Source of the DNA: Rhodococcus pseudokoreensis
Lineage (GTDB): Bacteria > Actinomycetota > Actinomycetes > Mycobacteriales > Mycobacteriaceae
Direction of reading: 5' to 3'
Assembly (NCBI RefSeq): GCF_017068395.1
Contig: NZ_CP070619.1
Location: 5,022,001 to 5,086,000 of the forward strand
Length of the DNA: 64,000 nt
Shown piece by piece: positions 34,906-45,641 of this stretch. Every line of letters begins with the position of its first letter. The first letter of the stretch is position 1. The notes under the pieces are model-generated. The model had not been told where the DNA came from. It saw only the letters and a program-made list of their open reading frames with translations, and did no database searches. Position numbers and translations under genes: made by a program.

Positions 34906-35532
34906 ATGGGCACTGGCCAGCGGAAAGACCCCTCCCAGCAGCGGTCGCAGGAGACGGTCGCGCGCATCCTGTCGGCAACTGGTCAGGTTTTGCGGGCCAA
35001 GGGGTACACCGGCTGCAGCACGAACGCCATCGCGGAGGCCGCCGGCATCTCGAAGGGATCGGTGTACCAGTACTTCGCGAACAAGGACGAGATCATCGAG
35101 GTCCTGATCGACAAGATCATGGAAGAAACCACCGCCACGTTCGGGACGCAGCTCGAGCAGGCCGTCGCGAAGGGCACGTTCCTGAAGGACGCGGCGCTTC
35201 AGTCCCAGCTTCTCGCCGTCTTGGACAGGTATCGCGACATCCTCGGTTCGCTGCTCAACGACGCGCCGCACCTGGCCCTCACCGCTCACCGTTCGGTCCG
35301 CATCGAGGAACGGTGCCGCGACCTGTTGCGTACGTATGTGACGTTGAATCCGTCCGCGATCGGTCCGGGGGTCGACCTCGACGCGCTGCTGCTGGTGCTC
35401 ACCGTCAGTTACCGGGAGGTGAGCCTCGAATACCTCCGCCGCGACCTCCGCGACCGGCGAAACGAGCTGGCCACCGTCCTCTACGACATGACGATGGGCG
35501 GCCTCGCCGGGCACGCGACACGCGCGGTGTAA
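34906..35532 (+). CDS. TetR-family transcriptional regulator
   Basis: 208 residues with the TetR helix-turn-helix: RILSATGQVLRAKGYTGCSTNAIAEAAGISKGSVYQYFANKDEII. GGGAGGG lies 8 nt before the ATG. The C-terminal part (LDRYRDILGSLLNDAPHLALTAHRSVRIEER) is the ligand domain. The divergent region to the MpaB-like gene contains a CAGCCCC/GGGGCTG hairpin (34812-34832) and an ACAA-N5-ATTGT pair (34867-34880) that may be its operator. Confidence 0.88.
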   Translation: MGTGQRKDPSQQRSQETVARILSATGQVLRAKGYTGCSTNAIAEAAGISKGSVYQYFANKDEIIEVLIDKIMEETTATFGTQLEQAVAKGTFLKDAALQSQLLAVLDRYRDILGSLLNDAPHLALTAHRSVRIEERCRDLLRTYVTLNPSAIGPGVDLDALLLVLTVSYREVSLEYLRRDLRDRRNELATVLYDMTMGGLAGHATRAV

Positions 35533-35558
35533 CGCGGAGGGGGCTTCGGGAGAAATAC

Positions 35559-37931
35559 CTAGTGAGCCCATGGCGCTGTCGGACCCCGACCCGGCAGCGT
35601 CAGGGGCCTTCTTTTTGCGTTCCTACCGCCGCCGCTCGGTCGGCGACCCGGCACCTCCAGCCACACGACCCTTTCGAGCGCACGCAGATCGCTCTCGATC
35701 CGCCGGAACAACTGGTACACGGCGATGAAGGCGAAGATGCCGCCCAGACACAGCGCGCGCACCGTCGCGTTCACGGCGTCGCCGGTGGTTCCACCGACGA
35801 AGCTGAGTCCGGCGACCCCGATCAACGGGACGGCCGCCGCGACGGCGAGGTACCGCGGCATGCTTCGGCCGAGGGCCCGGATGTTGCGGCCGTCGCTTCC
35901 GCGCAACTCGCCGTGCGACAGCAGGATCGGGTAGAGGCACCGCACCGCGTAGAACGTCAGGATGAAGAAGGGGTAGGCGAGCGCGACCGCCCCGCACACG
36001 GCGAGGGACGCGAGGAGTTGCGTGTATGCGCCCAACGAAATCCCGCCGGCGGTGATCTCCAGGGCGACCGGGTAGGCGACGCCGGCGACGACCCACAACC
36101 CGAAGCTGACCACGACCGCGCGATGGCCGAGTCCGAGCGTCGTGGCTCGTGCCTTCTCCAGCACCTCGGAACTGTAGGTTCTGCCGTTTCGGAGACCTCG
36201 CGGCACCGTGAGCGCGAGTCGACACCAGTAGACGATGAGCACTGCGCCCAGCGGAAATGCGATCCCGCCGATCACCAGGTGCACGAACTCGAGATCCTGC
36301 TGCGCCTCGACGGGCAGCGTCGCGATGATCAGCACTTTGTTGTAGTAGTAGTTGTATCCGGCTGCCAGTAGGTTCGGCATGCCGACGGCGGCGATCACGA
36401 TCGGAAGCGCCCACCGCCACATCGTGGACCGCACGCTTCCCGGTGCCGGGTCGACGAGATCGCGGGCGTGCGGGTCGAGGCACAGCGCGAACTGCCGCGT
36501 CAGCTTCCGGCCGCTCGACCACCGGTCGTCGCGGTCGGGCGCGAGCGATTTCACCAGGATGCGCCGCAGTGCGGCGGGACAGTCCTCGGGAAGCGCGGAT
36601 CGTTCCGGGTCCACGCCCCGGCGTCGGGACTCGAGAAGAGCCTGAGGCGTCGGCGGTGACGTGGTCCCGTCGTCGTCCGGGAAGGGCCGCGCCCCGGTCA
36701 GCAGTTCCCACAGCATGACGCCCAACGCGAAGATGTCGCTGCGGGTGTCGAGGTCGGAGGCGGTCCGGTGGATGCTCGGGTCGATCACCTCGAGCTGTTC
36801 GGGCGACATGTAGGCGACGGATCCGCCGATGAATCCGCCGGCTCCGCGATTCTCGACGCTGTCGCTCGAACTGACGTTGAAATCGGCCAGTTTGGGGATT
36901 CCTTCGAGCCCCAGCAGCACGTTCGCCGGTTTGATGTCGCGGTGCAGGACGCCGTGCTTTCGGGCGTCGTCGAGCGCGTCGGCGAGCCGCAACCCGATCC
37001 ACGCGACCGTCTCCGGCCACGACAGCGCGGCGATCTCGTCTCGAACACTCGAATACTCGGGCCGGATCTCGCCTCTCTCCTCAAGGATCCGGTCGACCGA
37101 ATCGAGCAGCAGCTGTCCGGATCGCTGCTCCGGCGGGGTCTTGCGGACCAGCCGCACCACGTCGAGGAGCGTGCCGCCGGGCACATATTCCATGAACAGC
37201 ACCCGCAGCCGGCGGTCCTCCAGCACCCGCTGGTCGTAGACGCGGACGATGTACGGGTGGTCGAGCTGCGCCAGGGTCTGCGGCTCGTTGCCGATGTTCC
37301 GGGAGATCTTCAACGCCACCCACCGCTGCATCGAACGCTGCCGTGCGAGGAACACCCGCGCGAACGCGCCGTGACCGAGTTCCATCATCAGGTCGAAATC
37401 GTCGAGGCGCTCACCGACGTCGAGGTCGTCGCCCGGACCGAGTTCCGCGGTGATGGTCCTCCGGTCCATGCGGCGGTCGTGTTCGAGGAGGGTCTCGAAC
37501 CGGGCCGCCTGGTGCGGATACTCGGCGACGTACTCGGCGGGATCGACGTCGGCGCCACTCTGACGGCGGACCCGGTACTCCAGATAGACGAGTTCCGGTG
37601 GCAGTGGTTCCGCGAGCAGCTCCGGGAATTCGAGGCAGTAGTCGGCGATGCGCTTCGGGCTCCCCGACCGCAGCCACCGGTAGTCGAGGTCGACCTTGAT
37701 CAGCTCGATCAGCGCGGCCCGCCTGATAGCAGCCGTGTCGGGGAGATATTCGGTGAGCTCGGCCGGCGAACCGGAAGACTCCCAATCCGCGACCAGGCGC
37801 TCGACCCCGCTTTCCACGACGAACACCGATTCGGCGCCCGACGTCGTCGACAGCGGCAGCTGGGTGTCCTGACCCAGTTCGGCGGGCGGCCCAGACGCGA
37901 CCGTCGAATCACTCGGCGGGCGATCGTTCAT
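35559..37931 (-). CDS. Membrane Ser/Thr protein kinase with atypical N-terminal domain
   Basis: About 790 residues. The N-terminal 150 residues (LTEYLP, LIELIKVDLDYRWLRSGSPK, RIADYCLEFPEL, VDPAEYVAEYP) resemble the pre-kinase segment common in planctomycete kinases. The kinase domain has the glycine loop ELGHGAFARVFLA, VALK, HRDIKPANVL, and LADFN in place of DFG, then YMSPEQLEV and DIFALGVMLWELLTG. After it come about six hydrophobic helices (WRWALPIVIAAVG ... LGGIFAFIAVYQLF) instead of PASTA repeats. ATG at 37931 is preferred over an upstream start that lacks support. Confidence 0.85.
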   Translation of the reverse strand: MNDRPPSDSTVASGPPAELGQDTQLPLSTTSGAESVFVVESGVERLVADWESSGSPAELTEYLPDTAAIRRAALIELIKVDLDYRWLRSGSPKRIADYCLEFPELLAEPLPPELVYLEYRVRRQSGADVDPAEYVAEYPHQAARFETLLEHDRRMDRRTITAELGPGDDLDVGERLDDFDLMMELGHGAFARVFLARQRSMQRWVALKISRNIGNEPQTLAQLDHPYIVRVYDQRVLEDRRLRVLFMEYVPGGTLLDVVRLVRKTPPEQRSGQLLLDSVDRILEERGEIRPEYSSVRDEIAALSWPETVAWIGLRLADALDDARKHGVLHRDIKPANVLLGLEGIPKLADFNVSSSDSVENRGAGGFIGGSVAYMSPEQLEVIDPSIHRTASDLDTRSDIFALGVMLWELLTGARPFPDDDGTTSPPTPQALLESRRRGVDPERSALPEDCPAALRRILVKSLAPDRDDRWSSGRKLTRQFALCLDPHARDLVDPAPGSVRSTMWRWALPIVIAAVGMPNLLAAGYNYYYNKVLIIATLPVEAQQDLEFVHLVIGGIAFPLGAVLIVYWCRLALTVPRGLRNGRTYSSEVLEKARATTLGLGHRAVVVSFGLWVVAGVAYPVALEITAGGISLGAYTQLLASLAVCGAVALAYPFFILTFYAVRCLYPILLSHGELRGSDGRNIRALGRSMPRYLAVAAAVPLIGVAGLSFVGGTTGDAVNATVRALCLGGIFAFIAVYQLFRRIESDLRALERVVWLEVPGRRPSGGGRNAKRRPLTLPGRGPTAPWAH

Positions 37932-38274
37932 GGCGGTCCGATTCCGGGCGGTGCGGATTCCGGGAGGTGCATGGGGGTGTACTTGCCAGGGTATTCCTGA
38001 CGGTGCGCGAAGGGTACGGAACAACGGGCCGGCCTTCCCGGGTTCCCGGCGGGTCCGGAACCAGTGCGAGGGGTGTTCACCCTATGGCGAGCGATGATGT
38101 GGTCCTTGGTACCTCCACGAACTGAACGGGCAGGTAGTCACGCTCGAGGGCCCTTCATCACCTCTGATTCCGCCCCGAGCATCTCGATGGAGCCCCGCTC
38201 CACCAAGTCACATTCACGACGGAACGGACCAGAACTGAGAGGTTTGCGTGTGGAGTCAGGCGCTGTGTGCGTAG
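37932..38274. other. Intergenic region without a gene
   Basis: Between the kinase start and the transketolase stop I see no coding potential, repeat or convincing terminator. The kinase promoter must lie at its left end. Confidence 0.5.
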
Positions 38275-40440
38275 TCAGTTCGCTCCGGTCGCTGCGGTAG
38301 AACTGCGCGTCAGCGGAGGCGGAGCGTGCAGAGAGCGCTTGGCGTGTGCGAGTGAGCGCTGTGCGGCGGCGGTGACGGCTTCGGCGGTGAAGCCGAACTC
38401 GCGGAACAGGGTCTTGTGGTCGGCGGAGGCGCCGAAATGCTCGATGGAGATGATCTCCCCTGCGTCACCGACGAAGCGGTACCACGGCATGGAGATGCCG
38501 GCCTCGACGGCGACCCGCGCCTTGACCGTCGGGGGGAGCACACCGTCGCGGTAGGCCTGGTCCTGGGCGTCGAACCACTCGACGCAGGGCATGGACACGA
38601 CCCGGGTGGGGATGCCGTCGGCCTCGAGGGCCTCGCGGGCGGCGACCGCCAGCTGCAGCTCGGAGCCGGTGCCGATCAGCACGACCTCCGGTGCCCCCGT
38701 GGACGCGTCGGCGAGGACGTACCCGCCGCGGGAGACACCCTCGTAGCTGGTGCCCTCGAGGACCGGCAGGTCCTGGCGGGTCAGGGCGAGACCGGCGGGA
38801 GCGCGGGTGGCCTCGTCGGCGCCCTTTTCGAGGACGGCGCGCCACGCGTGCGCGGTCTCGTTGGCGTCGCCGGGCCGCACGACGTACAGGCCGGGGATCG
38901 CGCGCAGCGCGGCGAGGTGCTCGATCGGCTGGTGGGTGGGACCGTCCTCGCCGAGTCCGATGGAGTCGTGCGTCCACACGTAGGTGACCGCGGTCTTCAT
39001 GATCGCGGCCAGCCGCACGGCGGGACGCATGTAGTCGCTGAAGACGAGGAACGTGCCGCCGTAGGGGCGGGTCGGCCCGTGCAGGGCGATGCCGTTGAGG
39101 ATCGAGCCCATCGCGTGTTCGCGGACCCCGAAGTGCAGGGTGCGACCGTACGGCTGGGCGTTCCACATGCTGGTGGAAATGGACTTGGGACCGAACGAGT
39201 CGGCGCCCTTGATGGTGGTGTTGTTGCTCTCCGCGAGGTCGGCGGAGCCACCCCACAGCTCGGGCAGCACCGGTCCGACGGCGTTCAGCACGGCGGCGGA
39301 CGCCTTACGGGTGGCGAGACCCTTCGCATCGGGCTCCCACGTCGGGAGGACGTCGGCCCAGCAGGCGGGCAGGTCGCGCCCGATCAGGCGGTCGAGCAGC
39401 TTCTTGCCCTCGGGGGCGCGCTGCGTCCACTCGTCGTACTGGGCCTGCCATTCCTTGTGCGCCTGCGCGCCGCGCTCGACGACCTTGCGGGTGTGCGCGA
39501 TGACGTCGTCGGCGACCTCGAACGTCTTGTCCGGATCGAAACCGAGCGCCTTCTTCACGGCCGCGACCTCGTCGGCACCGAGGGCGGCGCCGTGCGCCGC
39601 GCCCGTGTTCATCTTGGTCGGGGCGGGGAAGCCGATGATCGTGCGGAGCAGGATCAGCGACGGCTTGTCGGTGACCTCGCGGGCCTTGTTCAGGGCCTCT
39701 TCGATGGCGACGACGTTCTCGCCGCCCTCGACGATCTGCACGTGCCAGCCGTACGCCTCGTAGCGGGCGGCGGTGTCCTCGGACAGCGCGATGGCGGTGT
39801 CGTCCTCGATGGAGATCTTGTTGTCGTCGTAGATCAGCGTCAGGTTGCCGAGCTGCTGCACACCGGCGATCGACGACGCCTCGGAGGTGACGCCCTCCTC
39901 GATGTCGCCGTCGGAGGCGATCACGTAGATGTGGTGATCGAACGGGCTCTCGCCGAGCGCGGGCTCGGGGTCGAACAGGCCGCGCTCACGGCGGGCGGCC
40001 ATGGCCATGCCGACGGCGGAGGCCAGACCCTGACCCAGCGGACCGGTGGTGATCTCGACGCCGCGGGTGTGGCCGTGCTCGGGGTGGCCGGGGGTCTTCG
40101 AGCCCCAGGTGCGCAGCGCTTCCAGGTCTTCCAGTTCGAGCCCGTAGCCGGCGAGGTACAGCTGGATGTAGAGGGTGAGGCTGGAGTGTCCACAGGACAG
40201 CACGAACCGGTCGCGGCCGATCCAGTCGGCGTCCGTGGGATCGTGACGCATGACGCGCTGGAAGAGGGTGTAGGCGAGGGGAGCGAGGCTCATGGCCGTG
40301 CCGGGGTGGCCGTTGCCCACCTTCTGCACTGCATCGGCGGCGAGCACCCGGATGGTGTCGACGGCCTTGGTGTCCAGTTCGGTCCAGTCGGCGGGATGAA
40401 CCGGTTGCGTGAGGACGTGGATGTCGTCTGTGATCGACAC
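38275..40440 (-). CDS. tkt: Transketolase
   Basis: 721 residues, GTG start with AGGAG upstream. The thiamine diphosphate motif is clear ([23 protein letters not shown] ... [14 protein letters not shown]), with [16 protein letters not shown] at the N-terminus and [27 protein letters not shown] in the pyrimidine domain. About 20 residues rich in Ala/Pro/Thr extend the C-terminus beyond the usual end. It interconverts pentose, triose and hexose phosphates, and with transaldolase would return Ru5P carbon to hexose phosphate for the F420-linked oxidative cycle. Confidence 0.95.
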   Translation of the reverse strand: MSITDDIHVLTQPVHPADWTELDTKAVDTIRVLAADAVQKVGNGHPGTAMSLAPLAYTLFQRVMRHDPTDADWIGRDRFVLSCGHSSLTLYIQLYLAGYGLELEDLEALRTWGSKTPGHPEHGHTRGVEITTGPLGQGLASAVGMAMAARRERGLFDPEPALGESPFDHHIYVIASDGDIEEGVTSEASSIAGVQQLGNLTLIYDDNKISIEDDTAIALSEDTAARYEAYGWHVQIVEGGENVVAIEEALNKAREVTDKPSLILLRTIIGFPAPTKMNTGAAHGAALGADEVAAVKKALGFDPDKTFEVADDVIAHTRKVVERGAQAHKEWQAQYDEWTQRAPEGKKLLDRLIGRDLPACWADVLPTWEPDAKGLATRKASAAVLNAVGPVLPELWGGSADLAESNNTTIKGADSFGPKSISTSMWNAQPYGRTLHFGVREHAMGSILNGIALHGPTRPYGGTFLVFSDYMRPAVRLAAIMKTAVTYVWTHDSIGLGEDGPTHQPIEHLAALRAIPGLYVVRPGDANETAHAWRAVLEKGADEATRAPAGLALTRQDLPVLEGTSYEGVSRGGYVLADASTGAPEVVLIGTGSELQLAVAAREALEADGIPTRVVSMPCVEWFDAQDQAYRDGVLPPTVKARVAVEAGISMPWYRFVGDAGEIISIEHFGASADHKTLFREFGFTAEAVTAAAQRSLAHAKRSLHAPPPLTRSSTAATGAN

Positions 40441-40540
40441 GGGCAGAAGTCTCCTATTGCGGGGTGGGAAATATGGGCACTCGATCGCGGCCGGTGCCGG
40501 GACTGATTCTGGCCGTCCATTTCTCGACGGGCGGTCTGGA

Positions 40541-40811
40541 CTATGTGTAGGAGTAGAATCCCTGGCCGGTCTTCTCAGTCAGACGACCGGCATCGACCAT
40601 GCGGTGTAACAACGGCGGCGGGCTGTGCTGGCATTGCTGTCGAGTCGTCCAGACTTGACGGCACGGGCGAGGGACGACTGGGTACGGTCCGTTGCGGCAT
40701 TGGCCGAGGTGATGTCGCGCTCGAAAATGGTCGCTGAAACACCGGCTCGTGCAACTACTTCCGCCATCCCTTCCCCATTATTCCGCCGCCGATGACGCCC
40801 ACCTTCTTCAC
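40541..40811 (-). pseudogene. 3-hydroxyacyl-CoA dehydrogenase remnant with internal deletion
   Basis: The N-terminal NAD-binding motif is readable (KKVGVIGGGIMG, then after a frame change MAEVVARAGVSATIFERDIT and SLARAVKSGRLDS). It is joined directly to the very C-terminus of the same family (MVDAGRLTEKTGQGFYSYT, stop). Some 200 residues in between are missing. It is therefore a deleted relic, sitting between the fgd operon and tkt. Confidence 0.75.
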
Positions 40812-40895
40812 GTGATCTCCTTGGGCATCAGGCTGGTCGAGCGACTGGATCGGCTCTCGGGCAGAGTAGTTGGGTGCCCGGTGAAAAGTCGTACG

Positions 40896-40980
40896 GCGGC
40901 GCACCAGGCGATGGCGAACGGCCCGGGTGAGTGGTGGGAATTTCCAGCCACATCGTAGGGCCGAACACCTGGTGCGCCGC
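40896..40980. repeat. Nested inverted-repeat element
   Basis: Perfect 13-bp outer arms GCGGCGCACCAGG / CCTGGTGCGCCGC enclose a second stem CGGCCC/GGGCCG and a small inner GTGG/CCAC stem over GGGAATTTCC. A further GGTGACGGTCACC palindrome lies at 41017-41029, nearer the end of fgd. The array could terminate the fgd operon or be a mobile-repeat scar. Confidence 0.75.
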
Positions 40981-41070
40981 AGACGGTCATCACACTGTCT
41001 ATGGCTGGACGTGTGTGGTGACGGTCACCGCGGTGTCTGGCTGGACGGTGCGGTGACGGGTTGGGGTGAG

Positions 41071-42084
41071 TTAGCCGAGCCTGCGAAGCCGGGGTGCCAG
41101 GTCACGCTCGAACAACTCGAGGAAGCGCTTCTGATCGTGACCGGGAGCGTGGAAGACCAGATGGTTCAGCCCTGCGTCGATGTAGGGCTTGATCGCCTCG
41201 ACCACTTCGTCCGGGTCGGCGCCCACGATCCACCGCTTCGCGACCTGCTCGATGGGGAGCGCATCCGCGGCGGCCTCCATCTCGATCGGGTCGGTGATGT
41301 CATGTTTCTGCTCGGGTGTCAGGGACAGCGGCGCCCAGAATCGGGTGTTCTCCAGTGCCTGTGCGGGATCGGTGTCGTAGGAAATCTTGATCTCGATCAG
41401 ACGATCGATGTCCTCGAGCTTCCGTTCGGCCTTCTGTGCGCCCTCGGCGACGGCTGGCATCAACTTGTCGTTGTAGAGCTCCATGCCCTTACCGGAGGTA
41501 CAGATGAATCCGTCACCTGCACGACCGGCGTAGCGGGCGACGACCGGACCGCCTGCCGCGATGTACACCGGAAGGCCCTCTACGGGAACGTCATAGATCG
41601 AGGCCCCGGTGGCGCGGTAGTACTGACCTTCGAAGTCGACCCGGCCACCCTTCCACAGTTCGCGCATGAGTTGCACGGATTCGCGCAGGCGGGCAAAGCG
41701 TTCCTTGAAATCGGGCCAATCGCCTTCGAACCCCGTCGCGATCTCGTTGAGCGCCTCACCGGTGCCGACCCCGAGCATCACCCGTCCGGGATAGAGCAAG
41801 CCCATCGTGGCGAACGCCTGAGCGATGACTGCGGGGTTGTACCGGAATGTCGGTGTCAGAACCGAAGTGCCGAGCTGGATCCTCGTGGTCCGCTCACCGA
41901 CGGCCGTCATCCACGCCAGGGAGAACGGGGCGTGGCCACCCTTGTGCCGCCACGGCTGGAAGTGGTCGCTCACCATGGCGCTGTCGAGTCCATGACTTTC
42001 GGCGAGCACTGAGAGTTCGACCAGTTCACGTGGGCCGAACTGTTCCGCCGACGCCTTGTACCCGAGCTTGAGTTCTGCGGTCAT
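41071..42084 (-). CDS. fgd: F420-dependent glucose-6-phosphate dehydrogenase
   Basis: 337 residues of the luciferase-like F420 family. Residues used by mycobacterial Fgd1 are present: SDHFQPW (Asp/His/Trp around F420), [10 protein letters not shown] (Glu proton donor), and [10 protein letters not shown] (Thr/Lys for the sugar phosphate). It oxidises G6P to 6-phosphogluconolactone while making F420H2 in the cytosol. It is the last gene of a minus-strand operon with two aldehyde dehydrogenases, gnd and glpX. F420 biosynthesis genes occur 17 kb away in the same island. AGGAA precedes the ATG; a longer upstream start lacks support. Confidence 0.95.
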   Translation of the reverse strand: MTAELKLGYKASAEQFGPRELVELSVLAESHGLDSAMVSDHFQPWRHKGGHAPFSLAWMTAVGERTTRIQLGTSVLTPTFRYNPAVIAQAFATMGLLYPGRVMLGVGTGEALNEIATGFEGDWPDFKERFARLRESVQLMRELWKGGRVDFEGQYYRATGASIYDVPVEGLPVYIAAGGPVVARYAGRAGDGFICTSGKGMELYNDKLMPAVAEGAQKAERKLEDIDRLIEIKISYDTDPAQALENTRFWAPLSLTPEQKHDITDPIEMEAAADALPIEQVAKRWIVGADPDEVVEAIKPYIDAGLNHLVFHAPGHDQKRFLELFERDLAPRLRRLG

Positions 42085-42124
42085 GTGCGTTTCCTGCTTT
42101 TCTGTGTGTGTACGAAGTGGGTCG

Positions 42125-43122
42125 TCAGCCGTGGAAGTCCACCGCGGAGTACTCACGGAGTTTGTTCAGACTGTGTCGTCCGTCGATCATCCGGACCGTG
42201 CCGGACTTTGATCGCATGACGATCGACTGGGTGGTGGCTCCGCCGGCGGCGTATCGCACCCCGCGGAGCAGGTCACCGTCGGTGACACCCGTCGCGCAGA
42301 AGAACACGTTGTCTCCGGAAACGAGATCCTCTGTATGAAGCACCCGGTCGAGGTTGTGGCCCGCGTCGATCGCTCGCCGGCGTTCGGCATCGTTGGTGGG
42401 GGCGAGCCGGCCCTGGATCGCGCCTCCCATGCATCGCAGTGCCGCTGCTGCGATCACGCCCTCGGGGGTGCCGCCGATCCCCAGCAGCATGTCCGGTGCC
42501 GAACGTGGATCCGCGGCTGCGATGGCACCGGCGACGTCTCCGTCCGCCAGCAGTTGGACCCTGGCTCCGGCGTCTCGCACGGTATTGATGAGGTCGCCGT
42601 GGCGGAGCCGGTCGAGTACGGCCACTGTCACGTCCGAGACCGACGACTTCTTCGCTCGTGCCACACGTCGGATGTTCTCGTGGACCGGCGCGGTGATGTC
42701 GATGACGTCGGCGGCATCGGGACCGACTGCGATCTTCTCCATGTAGAACACCGCGGACGGATCGAACATCGTTCCGCGCTCGGATACCGCGAGCACGGCG
42801 ATGGCATTGGACATTCCCTTGGACATCATCGTCGTGCCGTCCACCGGGTCGACCGCGACATCGCACTCGGGACCGTCACCGGTGCCGACGCACTCGCCGT
42901 TGTAGAGCATGGGGGCGTTGTCCTTCTCGCCCTCGCCGATCACGACGACTCCGCGCATGGTCACGGAGTTGATGAGCTGCCGGATTGCGTCGACTGCGGC
43001 GCCGTCGCCGCCGATCTTGTCGCCCCGTCCCACCCAGCGTCCAGCGGCCATCGCGGCTGCTTCCGTTACACGGACCAGTTCGAGGGCGAGATTGCGGTCC
43101 GGCTTCTCCCGGCGGCTCACTG

Positions 43123-43126
<4 letters not shown>
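42125..43126 (-). CDS. glpX: Class II fructose-1,6-bisphosphatase
   Basis: 333 residues with the GlpX motifs [18 protein letters not shown] and [25 protein letters not shown], the Mg-binding DPVDGTT signature, and [20 protein letters not shown]. The ATG overlaps the stop of gnd (ATGA). It would convert triose-derived FBP to F6P, which Pgi returns to G6P for Fgd, closing the cycle. A second, housekeeping glpX would be expected elsewhere in the genome. Confidence 0.95.
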
Positions 43127-44040
<914 letters not shown>

Positions 44041-44128
44041 AGCGTGGAGCCTTTCCGAATCGACAGAGCACAACCGGTGGGGGAGGCCGAGCCCCGTGGG
44101 CACGCGTGCTCGCCCCCCCGTGGGTGTG

Positions 44129-45559
44129 TCAGTTCTGGTTGTCCCCGAAGATGGCCTTCACCTCGAGGAAGTCCTCCAAACCGAACTTGCCGAATTCACG
44201 CCCGTTGCCGGACTGCTTGTATCCACCGAACGGCGCATTGGCGGCCAGCGGGGCACCGTTGAGGTGCACCATTCCGGTCCGCATCCGCCGAGCGACCTTC
44301 CGAGCACGTTCGGGGTTTCCGGAAGACACCATGCCGGCGAGCCCGTATTGCGTGTCGTTGGCGATGCGCACCGCGTCGTCCTCGTCTTCGTAGCCGATGA
44401 ACATCATCACAGGCCCGAAGATCTCCTCCTGCGCGATCGTCATGTCATTGGTGACGTCGGCGAAGACGGTGGGCTTGACGAAGTAACCCTCCTGCAGCCC
44501 GTCCGGGCGGCCGGTGCCACCGACGACGAGCGTGCCGCCCTCGTCGATGCCCTTTTGGATGAGTCCCTGGATCTTGTCGAACTGTGCCTGCGACACCACG
44601 GGACCGACGGTCGTGCCCTCCGCATCCGGAGCTCCGACGACGATGGTGGCCGCGGCCTTCTTCGCGATCTCCACAGCCTCGTCCATGCGATCAGTGGGGA
44701 TGAGGATGCGGGATCCGGCGTTGCAGGACTGGCCCGAGTTCACCACCATGCCGGTGACGTCGCGAGTGATGACGTCTTCGAAGTCGGCGTCGTCGAGCAC
44801 GATGTTCGCCGACTTGCCGCCGAGTTCCTGGGCGACGCGCTTGACCGTCGGGGCCGCGTTCTTGGCGACCTCGATGCCGGCCCGCGTCGACCCGGTGAAC
44901 GAGACCATGTCGACTTCGGGGTGCGCGGACAGTGCCGTTCCCACGGTCAGGCCATCACCGTTGACGAGGTTGAAGACGCCTGCGGGAACACCGGCTTCGT
45001 CCAGGATCTCGGCGAAGATGATTGCGTTGAGGGGCGCGATCTCCGACGGTTTGAGCACCATCGTGCATCCGGCTGCCAGGGCGGGTGCCACCTTGGCGAC
45101 GATCTGGTTGAGCGGCCAGTTCCATGGGGTGATGAAGGCGCAGACGCCGACCGGCTCGCGCACCACGGTCGTGGTGTCGATCTTTTCCTCGAACGTGAAG
45201 TTCTCGAGGGCGTCGAGCGTCGCCATGAAGTGCCCGAGACCTGCCGGTGCCTGAGCGGCCTCCGCGAGGCCGGTGGGCGCTCCCATCTCGCTGGTGACGG
45301 CGGCCGCGAGGTCCTTCATACGCCGCTTGTACACCTCGATGATCTTCTCCAGCAGGGCGATGCGCTCGGCCGGGGTGGTCGACGCGAAGCTGTCGAACGC
45401 CGTGCGTGCGGCGGTGACTGCGAGGTCAACGTCCTGTTCGTTGCCCATCGCGATGGTGGCGATCGGCTTCTCCGTCGCCGGGTTGATCACCTCGAGCGTC
45501 TTCGAGCCGATCGGGCCTACCCAGGCGCCGCCGATGTAGAACTTCTGAGTGTGGTCCAT
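44129..45559 (-). CDS. Aldehyde dehydrogenase
   Basis: 476 residues with a complete ALDH active site: TPWNWPLNQIVAKVAPALAAG, Glu245 in AQELGGKSANIV, Cys279 in NSGQSCNAGSRIL, and EEIFGPVMMFIGY. It starts MDHTQKFYIGGAW. It lies between a second aldehyde dehydrogenase gene and gnd in one operon. The aldehyde is not evident; candidates include products of the unassigned cupin/GATase set across the divergent promoter. Confidence 0.93.
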   Translation of the reverse strand: MDHTQKFYIGGAWVGPIGSKTLEVINPATEKPIATIAMGNEQDVDLAVTAARTAFDSFASTTPAERIALLEKIIEVYKRRMKDLAAAVTSEMGAPTGLAEAAQAPAGLGHFMATLDALENFTFEEKIDTTTVVREPVGVCAFITPWNWPLNQIVAKVAPALAAGCTMVLKPSEIAPLNAIIFAEILDEAGVPAGVFNLVNGDGLTVGTALSAHPEVDMVSFTGSTRAGIEVAKNAAPTVKRVAQELGGKSANIVLDDADFEDVITRDVTGMVVNSGQSCNAGSRILIPTDRMDEAVEIAKKAAATIVVGAPDAEGTTVGPVVSQAQFDKIQGLIQKGIDEGGTLVVGGTGRPDGLQEGYFVKPTVFADVTNDMTIAQEEIFGPVMMFIGYEDEDDAVRIANDTQYGLAGMVSSGNPERARKVARRMRTGMVHLNGAPLAANAPFGGYKQSGNGREFGKFGLEDFLEVKAIFGDNQN

Positions 45560-45641
45560 TATTTTCCTCCGTCGAAGCGTTGGTGGTGCTGAAAAGTGCT
45601 GGGGCCAAGCGATTGATCTCGAAAATGTGCGATCGCCCCCG

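Noticed and set aside
38416..40506. 696-codon plus-strand frame across transketolase
   Set aside because: Antisense shadow of tkt without recognisable motifs, rich in Gly/Val/Asp.
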